Of a DNA stretch of 64,000 bases, positions 18,158 to 27,371 are shown one piece after another; position 1 is the stretch's first letter; each line of letters opens with the position of its first letter. This DNA comes from Aurantiacibacter zhengii. GTDB lineage: Bacteria > Pseudomonadota > Alphaproteobacteria > Sphingomonadales > Sphingomonadaceae. Location of the stretch: assembly GCF_003584125.1 (NCBI RefSeq), contig NZ_QXFL01000002.1, forward strand, positions 434,001 to 498,000. Reading direction: 5' to 3'. The notes under the pieces were generated by a model that saw only the letters and a program-made list of their open reading frames with translations, ran no database searches and had not been told where the DNA came from. Position numbers and translations under genes: made by a program.

Positions 18158-19081
18158 CTATTGATCCGCGTCGTTCGGAATGGGCTGGACGACCGGCGTG
18201 CTGGCCGAGGTATCATCGACATTGATGACAGGGATCAGCGCCCCGGTTTCGCTGTCGGGAACCGCCACAGGGTCTTCCGGCAACTGGCCCTGCACCGCCA
18301 CACCGGCGGCCAGCTGCTGCGCGGGAGTACCGTACAGAGCGACCCAGCCGGGTTGTGATGCACCATAGCGCGCGCCGTAACGCTGGTCCCAATCGGTCGA
18401 CGCGGCCTGATATGCCTCGTAGATCGTGTAGAACCGTTCGAACGCCATTTCATAGCGCTGCAGCCCGCTGATTGCGAAGGTAGCAAAATCGGTCGGCGGG
18501 GTGGTAAGGTAATCGTTCGCAACCGCCAGGGCAGCGCTGCAGAATTGCGAGCGCGCAGCGGGCGATGCGAAATAGTTGTAGATGCTGGTGGAATGGGTTT
18601 CCCGCAGCCTGATTGCGGCGCGGCGGACATTGCTGCGCGCCGTCGATTCACCCTCGTTCGAAAGGTTGTCTCGCGCCATCTGCTGGAACCGGGTTTCCAG
18701 CGCGGCATTGGCTGTATCCAGCGTGGAATCCTCTGCTTGCAGCATCTGGCCGTAAGCTTCCAGGATCGGCGCGTGAATGTCACGCATGCAGTTGAGAGCT
18801 GCCACGTTCCAGCCGGAGCGGAAGTGCCAGATTGCCTCGTTCTGCTCCAGGGCGGTGTTGATCGTCTGGCGAATGCCGAACGCATCCTTTTGCGGAAGTT
18901 CCATCTGGTACGATGCCTGCGGCGGCGGCAGCGGGCGATAGGGTATCGCCTCTACCACAGGTGCCGGGGGCGGCGGTGGCGGCGGGGGCGGAGGAGGCGG
19001 TGGGGGAGTGGCACAGGCGGCCAGAAGAGCGACGCCGGTAGCGGCCGCGATGGCGCGGATCGTCAGGGGAGTTTTTGTCAT
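18158..19081 (-). CDS. Lipoprotein with a run of 14 prolines
   Basis: A lipoprotein of 307 residues. The signal peptide ends in the lipobox LLAAC with Cys23 as the lipidated residue. Three residues later comes an unbroken stretch of 14 prolines (26-39), then a mostly helical body rich in Gln, Ala and Arg, and an acidic C-terminus. No known enzyme motif is visible. The proline run would hold the body away from the membrane and should need elongation factor P for efficient translation (established for polyproline, inferred here). Function unknown. Confidence 0.8.
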   Translation of the reverse strand: MTKTPLTIRAIAAATGVALLAACATPPPPPPPPPPPPPPAPVVEAIPYRPLPPPQASYQMELPQKDAFGIRQTINTALEQNEAIWHFRSGWNVAALNCMRDIHAPILEAYGQMLQAEDSTLDTANAALETRFQQMARDNLSNEGESTARSNVRRAAIRLRETHSTSIYNYFASPAARSQFCSAALAVANDYLTTPPTDFATFAISGLQRYEMAFERFYTIYEAYQAASTDWDQRYGARYGASQPGWVALYGTPAQQLAAGVAVQGQLPEDPVAVPDSETGALIPVINVDDTSASTPVVQPIPNDADQ

Positions 19082-19170
19082 TACGGTTGGCTAAATCCCT
19101 CTCGTGCCACAGTTGTTCCACTGCCGGCATGTTTGATTGGCCCATGGTCTAGCGGTGCCGGGGGATAAAG

Positions 19171-19204
19171 AAAATGCCCGGAGTGCACAATTGCACTCCG
19201 GGCA
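19171..19204 (-). terminator. Rho-independent terminator of the Bax-inhibitor-1 gene
   Basis: A perfect 13-bp stem TGCCCGGAGTGCA/TGCACTCCGGGCA with loop CAAT (19175-19204) is followed on the minus strand by TTTTCTTTAT. It lies 48 nt past the stop codon at 19253. Confidence 0.9.
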
Positions 19205-19252
19205 CCTTATTTCGGATTCGGCCTGCCGAAACAGGCCGGTATCGCAGATGTC

Positions 19253-20032
19253 CTATTCGCGCGCGGCGCCCATGAAGCGCAGCAGGAAGAGGAACATGTT
19301 GATGAAGTCGAGATAGAGGCTCAGCGCACCCATGATAACCATCTTGCCCAGCGGAAAAGCCGCCGCGGCAGAGGGGTTGGTCATCTTGATCTGCTGGATC
19401 GCGACATATTCCTGCTTCAGGCGCTGCGTATCGTAGGCGGTGAGGCCAGCGAAGATCAGCACGCCCAAGGCAGAGATTGCCAGTTCCAGACCGGGCGAAC
19501 CGATCAGGAAAGCGTTCAGCAGCGAGGCGACGATCAGGCCGATCACACCCATGATGAGGAAGGATCCCCAGCCGGAAATGTCCTTCTCGGTCGTGTAACC
19601 CCACAGGCTGAGGCCCGCGAAGGCGCCAGCGGTGGCGAAGAACGTCATCGCGATCGACGCGCCGGTATAGACCAAAAAGATCGTGGACAGCGAAAGTCCC
19701 ATCAGAACGGCAAAGCCCCAGAACAGGGCCTGCAGCGTGCCGGTGGAAAACTTGTCACGGCCAAAGCTCATCGCGAACACGATCGCCAGCGGCGAAAGCG
19801 CGACAAGCCACATCAGCGGCCCCTGCGCGAATTGCACGGCGAGGCCGCTCTGCGCGGTAAGCAGCGCGACGATGCCGGTGAGCAGCACGCCCGACGCCAT
19901 GTAGTTGTAGATAGAGAGCATGTGCTTGCGCAGGCCTGCGTCGAAGGTCGTGCGGCCAGCGACATCACCCGTCTGGCTCGGCGACACACCGAAGCCCTGA
20001 CGGCTAGTACGGTTGTCGTTCCAATTTGCCAT
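19253..20032 (-). CDS. Bax inhibitor-1/YccA family membrane protein
   Basis: An inner-membrane protein of 259 residues with about seven helices after a 35-residue polar N-terminus. The family traits are the AYDTQRLK loop and the final LYLDFINMFLFLLRFMG segment. The relatives are putative pH-sensitive calcium leak channels or FtsH-linked regulators. The ATG at 20032 is chosen because GGAAGA lies directly upstream; a TTG at 20041 would overlap that ribosome site. A good terminator follows. Confidence 0.92.
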   Translation of the reverse strand: MANWNDNRTSRQGFGVSPSQTGDVAGRTTFDAGLRKHMLSIYNYMASGVLLTGIVALLTAQSGLAVQFAQGPLMWLVALSPLAIVFAMSFGRDKFSTGTLQALFWGFAVLMGLSLSTIFLVYTGASIAMTFFATAGAFAGLSLWGYTTEKDISGWGSFLIMGVIGLIVASLLNAFLIGSPGLELAISALGVLIFAGLTAYDTQRLKQEYVAIQQIKMTNPSAAAAFPLGKMVIMGALSLYLDFINMFLFLLRFMGAARE

Positions 20033-20115
20033 TTCTTCCAAAACTCCTTTGGCCCGGTCTCACAAGGCGGACCGGATTACCTGCAATATCGGCATATTGA
20101 GAGCGATTTTCAAGG

Positions 20116-20142
20116 AAAACCGGAAGGCAATCCGCCTACCGG
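20116..20142 (-). terminator. Rho-independent terminator of proC
   Basis: On the minus strand CCGGTAGGC pairs with GCCTTCCGG (one central mismatch) across a 5-nt loop, followed by TTTTCCTT. It begins 21 nt after the proC stop, before the Bax-inhibitor-1 gene. Confidence 0.7.
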
Positions 20143-20162
20143 CGATTAACCATGCAATCGGC

Positions 20163-20963
20163 TCAATCCCTGGCTTCGCGAGACATTTCCACGCTGCGAT
20201 CGCGCGCGGCGCGCAGGCATTTTGTCATCAGCTGGATCATCGCCTGGTCCTCGTCCAGCACGTCCAGACCCTTGCGCGTCACGCCCCCGGGGCTGGCCAC
20301 CATGTCGGCCAGCTTGCCCGGATCGTGTTCCGATTGCGACGCAAGAGCGGATGCACCCTCGGTCATGGCGATGGCCAGCTCGGTCGCCTGCTTGTCATCG
20401 AGACCAAGCCGGACGGCGGCAACCTTCAGCGCATCGATGAAACGATAGACGAAACCCGGACCACTGCCGGCCAGCGCGGTGACCAGATCGAACTTGTCCT
20501 CGCCCACCCAGCTGGGTGTACCCAGGTGCTGCATGAAAGCGTGCAGGCCATCGCGGCCCTTTTCATCCAGTCCTTTTTCCGCAAGCGCGACGGGAGCCTT
20601 GCCCAGCGACACCGCCAGGTTGGGCATCACCCGCACCACTGATCCTGCATCGGGAAAGTTCTTCGCCAGGGTATCGAGCTGCACACCTGCAAGGATCGAG
20701 AGGATCGTCGTGTGCGATCCCGTCAGCTTCTGCAGTTGCGGCGCGACATCGCCCAGCATTTGCGGCTTCACACCCAGCAGGACAGCGTCGAAGCTGCCCT
20801 CCTCCGGAAGTTCGCGCAATACCGGGATATCGCCCGGCAGGCTTTCGCGCTTGGGATCCATGACGGTGAAGGTTTTTGCGGGAATTCCGCCCTTCAGCCA
20901 TCCTTCGAGCATTGCCCCGGCCATGTTGCCGCAGCCAACCATCAGTATCGAGTCGTATGTCAT
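20163..20963 (-). CDS. proC: Pyrroline-5-carboxylate reductase
   Basis: Last step of proline synthesis, reducing pyrroline-5-carboxylate with NAD(P)H. The 266 residues have the N-terminal dinucleotide motif MVGCGNMAGAM and the C-terminal domain signature VASPGGVTRKGLDVLDE, close to the usual SPGGTT motif. Length is as expected. The YbjN gene ends 32 nt upstream and the two probably share a transcript. A hairpin terminator follows. Confidence 0.95.
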   Translation of the reverse strand: MTYDSILMVGCGNMAGAMLEGWLKGGIPAKTFTVMDPKRESLPGDIPVLRELPEEGSFDAVLLGVKPQMLGDVAPQLQKLTGSHTTILSILAGVQLDTLAKNFPDAGSVVRVMPNLAVSLGKAPVALAEKGLDEKGRDGLHAFMQHLGTPSWVGEDKFDLVTALAGSGPGFVYRFIDALKVAAVRLGLDDKQATELAIAMTEGASALASQSEHDPGKLADMVASPGGVTRKGLDVLDEDQAMIQLMTKCLRAARDRSVEMSREARD

Positions 20964-20995
20964 GGCTCAATGACTTGGCATGGTCTGGCGCGAAA

Positions 20996-21502
20996 TCAAG
21001 CTTCGCCGGCGGCATCTACCAATGCAGCGTCCAGTGCGCCGCGCGGACTCTTGTCGCCCCACAGCACGAATTGGAATGCCGGATAGAACCGGTCGCATTC
21101 GGAAATCGCCGTTTCCACCGCCATCTGCGCCATGTCCAGGCTCAACATGCCATCGTCGCCCAGCATCAAACCGTGGCGGTAGAGGATCACCCCGCCCTGC
21201 GACCACATCTCGAAATGGCCGAGCCAGAGCTGCTCGTTGATGCGCGACAGCAATTCGTAAGCGGCGGCCCGCTTGTCTTCCGATACGCGGATCTCCGGCA
21301 GGCAGATAATCTGCAATACCTTGTCCTCGATCCGCCAGATTCCGCGGACCTGGTAAGTCGTCCAGGCGCCGGGCACTTCGCCCGAAACCTCCTCATCGTT
21401 TACCTGTTCGGTCGTCCAGCCGTGCGCTTCGAACAGGGCGGCGAGCATTTCGACGGGTGCTGCATCTTCGTTCTCGCCAATCATTTCGCGCGGTGTGCTC
21501 AT
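20996..21502 (-). CDS. YbjN domain-containing protein
   Basis: A soluble protein of 168 residues. The YbjN-type fold is suggested by the alternating strands (TTYQVRGIWRIEDKVLQIICL) and the helix-strand ending WLGHFEMWSQGGVILYRHGLML. E. coli YbjN is linked to stress tolerance and motility, and other members are type III chaperone-like; the role here is unknown. It precedes proC by 32 nt on the same strand, a pairing seen in other alphaproteobacteria (family knowledge). Confidence 0.8.
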   Translation of the reverse strand: MSTPREMIGENEDAAPVEMLAALFEAHGWTTEQVNDEEVSGEVPGAWTTYQVRGIWRIEDKVLQIICLPEIRVSEDKRAAAYELLSRINEQLWLGHFEMWSQGGVILYRHGLMLGDDGMLSLDMAQMAVETAISECDRFYPAFQFVLWGDKSPRGALDAALVDAAGEA

Positions 21503-21660
21503 TGCGATAGGGCCTGCCGGTTCGTCATGCGGTACTTAATGCAGCGGCAACCATGGGCGGTGCAATCATCGCGCTTCAAATCGTCGGGCAAAACCCTTTT
21601 CGCCTGTTGGCAAGGTGTGAACAAGGCTTGGGATAACCTGGGCAAAACTGCCGCGATAAA

Positions 21661-23316
21661 TCACTCAAGTGACTGGATTTGCTCGCCTTCCTCGCTGCTG
21701 AAACGAAAGCTGTCGACACCGGCACCGGCCAGTGTGCTGACAAATTCCTGCGCCGCGCGCGCGCTGTCGAACGGCCCCGTCAGCAGGCGGTTGGTCTGCC
21801 CCCAGCGCGCGGTGAAAGCGTCGGCATCGTCCAGCAGTCCATCCGCATTGCGCACGATCCGGCGCCAGTCGAAACGGAAGGCGGCGGTATCCTGCCCGGT
21901 GGCCACCTGCACCCAGTGACGCGCCGGATACGCCGGAGGTGCGGGTTCTGCCGGTGCCGGGCGTTCACGCGGCGGGTCGATTGTCGTGATATCGACCGCC
22001 CCCGCCATTGCGGGGACCGGACGCCCTTCCAGCGTGAAATCGGCAAAGGCTTCCGCCAGGTCAAGTGCGGCAGGCGCGGGTTCGGTCGCGGGGGCCGTTG
22101 CCTGCGGCTGCGCCGGTGCAGGGTTCCCCACGAGCGAGAACGAAGGCCGGGCCACTGGCTCTTCGCCAGGCTGGGCCCGCGTATCGAGGGAGGCAACGAC
22201 CACCGGTGCCGCCTCGGGCGAGGCCTGCGGCGGTGCAGCAGCGACTTGGCGCTCAGCACGGGCGGGCGCGATTGCGGGCAGTTCGCCAGAGGCTGTCGGC
22301 GTGGCAACATCCTGACTCGGCGCTGGCTGTGCGACGGGAGCAGGCTGCGCTTCGGCCATGGTCGCGGCCCCGCTCCCGGCCTGCCCGACGGTCGTCGCAG
22401 TGTCCTGCGCCGGTGCGGGTCCGAGCGGCTCGCCCTGCGGCTCCAGCCGGTCGCCGGACCGTCGGCGCCGTGCGGGCTGCGGAGCGACCGCCGCATCGCC
22501 CGACCTCGCATAGGCAGCAACCTCGACCGGATCCTGCCCCACCTCGTTGGCGGCGGGAAAACGGCCCAGGTTGGCCGCTGCGGCCTGCTGGGCGCGGGTG
22601 AGCTGCGGCATGTACCGGAAATAGGGCGCCAACCGCTGCGAAAGGCGCGGCGGCAGCATCGTTTCGGCAATCGCTATCGCTTCCTGCTCGCGCCCCCTGA
22701 TCGCCAGCGCGAACGCGCGCGTGCGATAGGCTGCGCGGTCCTGCCGTTGCAGCAGCGGCAACAGCGTGGCCTCGGACGCATCGGCATTCCCGGCGATGGC
22801 ATAGCTAAGCGCCAGACGGCGCAGAACCTCGGGACTTTCGTCCTGCGAGAGAGCCAGCCGGTAGTCGCGCTGCGCCCTGTCGTTGCGACCGACCAGGTCG
22901 TAGGCCAGACCGCGCTCCGCCGCGTAGGGCGACATGCGCTCTCCCGCTGCCTCTGCATTGCGGAACAGTTGCAGCGCGGTCACCGCTTCCCCGCGGCGCA
23001 CCGCCACCATGCCCAGACCTGCCAGAACACGGCCATCCTCCGGGTCCACGGCCTGGGCCCGATTGAAGAAACCCAAAGCAGCGCTGACATCGTCGAGATC
23101 CAGCGAGGCACGCCCTGCCGCCACCAGCGCGGGCACGCTCTCCGGATTGCGGGAAAGACGGCGCAGAGCGTCGTTCAGCGCCTCCTCTGCGGGATCGGGA
23201 AGGGCTTGCACCACTTCCTGCGCATCAGCGGACGCGCCGGTTACGGGCGCGAGGATGCCGGCGGCAACGGCGCCGCCGGCCAGCAGGACGGACGATAGTA
23301 AGGTCACGCGGATCAT
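21661..23316 (-). CDS. TPR and SPOR domain protein downstream of ftsZ
   Basis: A secreted or membrane-anchored protein of 551 residues. It has an N-terminal hydrophobic signal (about 4-29), a tetratricopeptide-like region (about 35-260), a long Pro/Ala/Gln linker (about 270-440) and a C-terminal SPOR domain (about 465-551). SPOR domains bind denuded glycan strands at division septa, so a septal role is likely. The ATG at 23316 is preferred because the preceding in-frame DNA lies over ftsZ and lacks a signal peptide. It is 79 nt after ftsZ and probably co-expressed with it. Confidence 0.82.
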   Translation of the reverse strand: MIRVTLLSSVLLAGGAVAAGILAPVTGASADAQEVVQALPDPAEEALNDALRRLSRNPESVPALVAAGRASLDLDDVSAALGFFNRAQAVDPEDGRVLAGLGMVAVRRGEAVTALQLFRNAEAAGERMSPYAAERGLAYDLVGRNDRAQRDYRLALSQDESPEVLRRLALSYAIAGNADASEATLLPLLQRQDRAAYRTRAFALAIRGREQEAIAIAETMLPPRLSQRLAPYFRYMPQLTRAQQAAAANLGRFPAANEVGQDPVEVAAYARSGDAAVAPQPARRRRSGDRLEPQGEPLGPAPAQDTATTVGQAGSGAATMAEAQPAPVAQPAPSQDVATPTASGELPAIAPARAERQVAAAPPQASPEAAPVVVASLDTRAQPGEEPVARPSFSLVGNPAPAQPQATAPATEPAPAALDLAEAFADFTLEGRPVPAMAGAVDITTIDPPRERPAPAEPAPPAYPARHWVQVATGQDTAAFRFDWRRIVRNADGLLDDADAFTARWGQTNRLLTGPFDSARAAQEFVSTLAGAGVDSFRFSSEEGEQIQSLE

Positions 23317-23395
23317 TGGCCGCCCATTATACAGGCCTCGCTGAACAGTGCGAGAACGGTTCGACCGATTTCGTGCCCGCCTCGCGAGACGAAGC

Positions 23396-25042
23396 TTACT
23401 GGTTGTTCTGACGTCCGAGGAAGCGGGGAATGCGCATTGCGCCGCCACCGTTATCATCGTCGTCATCATCCTCGTCGGACTCGGGTGCCTGGCGCGAAAG
23501 GTTGGCCATGCGTTCGAACAAGGTGCTGCCGCCCGCAGACGGCGCGGGAGCCGGCTTCGCCCGGTCGGCCTCCTCGCCATCGGACTGCGCAGCGGCACCC
23601 AGCATTCTCGCACGACGACCTCCGCCCTGCGAAGCAACGGGTTCGTCGGCCTCGGCCAGACGGCTGGCGTCGAGCAGCAATTCGTCCTGCCCGGCATCGT
23701 CACCCTCGTCAGCCTCTTCGGTCAGGTCGAAGGCGTAATCGTCCTCGTCGTCCTGTCCTTCATCGGAGGCAGAGGCACCGAACCCTTCTTCCTCGGCGGT
23801 ACCGTAGCCGGTGTCCTCGGCAGGCGTGGGCAGGCGGTCTTCGCCGTCGTCACGCTCACCATAGGATGCACTCACGGAACTTTCGCCAGCACCGGTATCT
23901 TCGTCGGCCTCGTCGCTCATGGCGAGGTCGAGCGTATCGTCATCATCGTCACTGGTGGAGAAGTCGTCGCGGGCTTCCTCGACCGGCTTTTCGGCAGGGA
24001 TAGCGAGACCGGGCTTGCGGGGGCCGCGTGCGGCGGACAGGTCCAGCGGACGGCCCGTGTCGCGCGGCATTTCGCCGGTCTGTTCGATGCCCGTGGCGAC
24101 GACAGAGACGCGGATCTTGCCATCGAGTTCGGGATTGAACGCCGAGCCCCAGATGATGTTGGCTTCGGGATCGACCAGTTCGCGAATGTGGTTCGCGGCC
24201 TCGTCCACTTCCAGCAGCTTCATGTCCTCGCCGCCGATGATCGAGATGATCACGCCTTTGGCGCCCTGCATCGACACGCCGTCGAGCAGTGGGTTGGCGA
24301 TGGCGTGCTCTGCGGCTTCCAGCGCGCGGTTCTCGCCCTCACCCTCACCCGTGCCCATCATGGCCTTGCCCATTTCGCCCATCACGGAGCGAACGTCGGC
24401 GAAGTCGAGGTTGATGAGGCCCGGCATCACCATCAGGTCGGTGATGGAGCGAACGCCCTGCTGAAGGACCTCGTCCGCCAACATGAAGGCTTCCTTGAAG
24501 GTCGTCTCCGCCTTGGCCACCAGGAACAGGTTCTGGTTCGGGATGACGATCAGCGTATCGACGTGCTTCTGCAGTTCCTCGATCCCGCTTTCGGCAGCGC
24601 GCATGCGGCGCGTGCCCTCGAACAGGAACGGCTTGGTCACCACGCCCACGGTCAGGATGCCCTTGTCGCGCGCGATCTGCGCGATGACAGGTGCAGCGCC
24701 CGTTCCGGTGCCGCCGCCCATACCGGCCGCGATGAAGACCATGTTCACGCCTTCCAACGCGCGCTCGATCTCTTCCACCGTTTCCTCAGCCGCAGCGCGG
24801 CCCACTTCGGGGCGCGAACCGGCACCGAGGCCCTGCGTGATATCGGGGCCAAGCTGGATGCGGTGTTCGGCAGAGGAGCTGTTAAGCGCCTGCGCATCGG
24901 TGTTCGAGACAATGAAGTCCACGCCTTCGATCTCGGCGTCGATCATGTTGGCAATGGCGTTGCCGCCTGCCCCGCCAACGCCGATCACCGTGATCCGCGG
25001 ACGCAGTTCGTCAACCGAAGGCGGGCCAATATTGATGCTCAT
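23396..25042 (-). CDS. ftsZ: Cell division protein FtsZ
   Basis: Tubulin-like GTPase that forms the division ring. The 548 residues contain GVGGAGGNA near 21-29, the tubulin signature GGGTGTG at 109-115 and NVDFADV-like NLDFADV for the T7 loop. After the conserved core (about 320 residues) comes an unusually long acidic linker with many Asp, Glu and Ser. The last residues [12 protein letters not shown] are the conserved peptide that contacts FtsA and other partners. A GGAG precedes the ATG. The 107 nt upstream of the gene hold a probable promoter and DnaA box, so it can be expressed apart from ftsA. Confidence 0.98.
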   Translation of the reverse strand: MSINIGPPSVDELRPRITVIGVGGAGGNAIANMIDAEIEGVDFIVSNTDAQALNSSSAEHRIQLGPDITQGLGAGSRPEVGRAAAEETVEEIERALEGVNMVFIAAGMGGGTGTGAAPVIAQIARDKGILTVGVVTKPFLFEGTRRMRAAESGIEELQKHVDTLIVIPNQNLFLVAKAETTFKEAFMLADEVLQQGVRSITDLMVMPGLINLDFADVRSVMGEMGKAMMGTGEGEGENRALEAAEHAIANPLLDGVSMQGAKGVIISIIGGEDMKLLEVDEAANHIRELVDPEANIIWGSAFNPELDGKIRVSVVATGIEQTGEMPRDTGRPLDLSAARGPRKPGLAIPAEKPVEEARDDFSTSDDDDDTLDLAMSDEADEDTGAGESSVSASYGERDDGEDRLPTPAEDTGYGTAEEEGFGASASDEGQDDEDDYAFDLTEEADEGDDAGQDELLLDASRLAEADEPVASQGGGRRARMLGAAAQSDGEEADRAKPAPAPSAGGSTLFERMANLSRQAPESDEDDDDDDNGGGAMRIPRFLGRQNNQ

Positions 25043-25102
25043 CTTATCGTCTCCTGGGCAGGCCTAGGATTTCTGCCATCCGTATCCTTGCCATAAAGGT
25101 TA

Positions 25103-25136
25103 ATTCTAAAGGATGCTGTCGCCAGCACTATCCACA
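25103..25136 (-). promoter_or_regulatory. Candidate ftsZ promoter with a DnaA box
   Basis: In the 107-nt ftsA-ftsZ gap, the plus strand has CTATCCACA at 25128-25136, matching the DnaA box TTATCCACA at eight of nine positions. On the minus strand TAGAAT (25103-25108) is a good -10 hexamer. The region 17-18 nt before it has no good -35, and the DnaA box ends up around -33 to -41. DnaA activation of ftsZ is known in Caulobacter; here it is inferred from sequence. Confidence 0.45.
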
Positions 25137-25149
25137 GTTTGCAAGCGGT

Positions 25150-26445
25150 TCAGAAATACTCCCGCATCGCGCTCCAGGCGCGCATCAGGGTGTTGAGCGG
25201 GCCGTAGCTGCTGCTCGTGGTAAACCGCGAACCGATGGCGCGGATATCCACGGGGTCTTCGGCTGCATAGAGTACCAGCCCAGCCAGCGTAGCGAAACCG
25301 GGCGCGCTGTGAGCCTCCGGAAGGCCCTTCAGCGCCACCGGCTTGCCGATGCGGACGGGCACCCCCAGCACGCCCTGGGCATAGTCCGCCAACCCCGAAA
25401 GCTCCGCGCCGCCCCCGGTGATGACGACCTGGCGTGCGCTGGAACCGGGCGCACTGCCGGTGAAACCCATCGAATCGAGCGCCTTCCCGACATCGCTCAT
25501 CAGCATGTCGAGTTCGCCGGTGATGACCCCGATCAGGTCGGATCGCGACACTTGGCCGCTGGCGTCACCGCCGCGCGCCACGGGCCGTGCGCCGTCTTCG
25601 GCAGGGGTGGCGACCGCAATCATCTCGCGGTGGTCGGTCGGGCTGGCGATGGCCGAACCACTGACACATTTCAGGCGTTCGGCCTGGAAGCGGCGGATGG
25701 AAAAGGCAGAGGCAATGGCATCGGTGATGTCGGCGCTGCCGCGCGGGATCGCGGTCAGCCCCACCAGCATGCCGCCCGCATAGACAGAGACATTGGTGAC
25801 TTCGCCGCCGAGCTCCACCATCGCCACGCCAAGGTCGCGCTCTTCCGCGGTGAGGCAGGCATAGCCCGTCGCCAGCGGCGATGCGACCACGCCCTCCACG
25901 TCGAGGTGGGCATTCTGCACCGCCTCGGTCACGTTGCGCACGGGTGCGCCGTCGGCCAGCATGACGTGAACGTCCACGCCCAGTCGCTCCGCATGGAGAC
26001 CTTTGGGATTTGAAACACCATGCGCTCCGTCGAGGAAATAGCACGCGGGCTGCGCGTGAAGCACCGTGCGGCCATCGGGTTCCAGCGCCTCTCGCGCGGA
26101 AACCAGCAGCGCCTCGATATCCTCTTCCTCCACGCGCCTGCCGCCGATGCCGATCTCGATCGGGCGAATTTCGCTGGCGAGTCCCGCGCCCGAACATCCG
26201 ATCCAGACGGAATCGACGCTGGTGCCGGCCAGTTTCTCGGCCCGCTCCAGCGCGTCACGCACGGCATAGGTTGCGGCGGCCATGTCCACGACATAACCGC
26301 GCTTGATACCCTGGCTGGCGCGGTGGCCGCTGCCCAGCACCTGCATGTCGCCATCTTCGGTGATCGCCGCGATCATCGCGGATATTCTGAAGGAGCCGAC
26401 ATTTACCGCGCCGACAACGCGTGCAATTCTCTGACTGGCCGACAT
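25150..26445 (-). CDS. ftsA: Cell division protein FtsA
   Basis: Actin-like protein that ties FtsZ to the membrane. The 431 residues include the ATPase motifs VELGGEVTNVSVYAGG (phosphate loop region) and VITGGGAELSGL (adenosine motif). The last residues TLMRAWSAMREYF form the amphipathic membrane helix. The ATG at 26445 shares one base with the ftsQ stop (TGATG), so translation is coupled. An in-frame upstream extension over ftsQ was rejected because it does not resemble FtsA. Confidence 0.96.
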   Translation of the reverse strand: MSASQRIARVVGAVNVGSFRISAMIAAITEDGDMQVLGSGHRASQGIKRGYVVDMAAATYAVRDALERAEKLAGTSVDSVWIGCSGAGLASEIRPIEIGIGGRRVEEEDIEALLVSAREALEPDGRTVLHAQPACYFLDGAHGVSNPKGLHAERLGVDVHVMLADGAPVRNVTEAVQNAHLDVEGVVASPLATGYACLTAEERDLGVAMVELGGEVTNVSVYAGGMLVGLTAIPRGSADITDAIASAFSIRRFQAERLKCVSGSAIASPTDHREMIAVATPAEDGARPVARGGDASGQVSRSDLIGVITGELDMLMSDVGKALDSMGFTGSAPGSSARQVVITGGGAELSGLADYAQGVLGVPVRIGKPVALKGLPEAHSAPGFATLAGLVLYAAEDPVDIRAIGSRFTTSSSYGPLNTLMRAWSAMREYF

Positions 26446-27371
26446 CAGGTTTCTTCCTCTTCTGCCTTCGCCTGCATCGACAATTCCTGACGCTGCGAGC
26501 GACCCGGCACGTGCATGTACATGCGCGGCGGGTTGCGCATGTCGAAACTGGCAACTTCCCCGCCGATCAGGCGATGGACGCCGTCGGCCTGGGCAAAGCT
26601 GATAAGCGCGGCCGCAGAGCGGTCTTCCCCCTGCGGCAAGGCAAGGCGCTGGCCGGTTTCGAAGGTGAGGTTCCAGCGCCGGTTGCCGACCCATTCGGCG
26701 CCCTTCACCTTTTCCTTCAGCGCGGGGGCCGCATCCAGCAGCACTTCCAGCGCTTCGACCTGCCCCTGCGCGGCCGGACCTTCGATCAGCATGTAATCTG
26801 CCGCATCGGCGCGGGATATCGGTTCCAGTTCGACGCCCGTGGGGTCGATCAGCATCAGCCGGTCCGCGCGGCGCAGCACTGCGTGGGGCTGGCGCTCCAC
26901 GATGTCGACCTTAAGCATGTCGGGCAACTGGCGCGAGACGCGGGCATCCTCAACCCATGGCAGTTCGAGCAGTTCGGCGCGCAGGCCATCGGTATCGACA
27001 CGAGTCATGGCGAGATCGCGCTGGCCGAAAGCACGCTCGTGCACCAGCATCTCGTTCATACGCTCGGTACCGCGCACGTTAACCGCGCGCAGTTTGTAAC
27101 CCGCATTGCTGGCGACGTGGGCGAAACGGTCGGAGGCCAGAGCCGTCGCACCGGAGATTTGCGCCAGCCATGCGAGGCCCACCAGCGCACCGCCCAGGAT
27201 CAGAACGGTAAAGGCCTTTTGCAACTGTTCTTCGGTGAAAGGCAGCATGCCCAGCACGCGCCCGAGGATCGATTGTCCCTTGCGCCGCGCGGAATTCACC
27301 TTGCGGCTGGTGCCCTGGGCGCGGGCCTGCCTGCGCACGCCCCTGGTGTTGCGGGAATTAGTCCGCGCCAT
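26445..27371 (-). CDS. ftsQ: Cell division protein FtsQ
   Basis: Bitopic divisome scaffold of 308 residues. A basic cytoplasmic tail of about 50 residues, rich in Arg and Lys, leads into one transmembrane helix (about 52-70). The periplasmic POTRA domain follows (KLRAVNVRGTERMNEM), then the FtsQ beta domain. The ATG at 27371 lies 14 nt inside the end of ddl; it is preferred over an upstream ATG that would lengthen the overlap to 44 nt. Confidence 0.94.
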   Translation of the reverse strand: MARTNSRNTRGVRRQARAQGTSRKVNSARRKGQSILGRVLGMLPFTEEQLQKAFTVLILGGALVGLAWLAQISGATALASDRFAHVASNAGYKLRAVNVRGTERMNEMLVHERAFGQRDLAMTRVDTDGLRAELLELPWVEDARVSRQLPDMLKVDIVERQPHAVLRRADRLMLIDPTGVELEPISRADAADYMLIEGPAAQGQVEALEVLLDAAPALKEKVKGAEWVGNRRWNLTFETGQRLALPQGEDRSAAALISFAQADGVHRLIGGEVASFDMRNPPRMYMHVPGRSQRQELSMQAKAEEEET

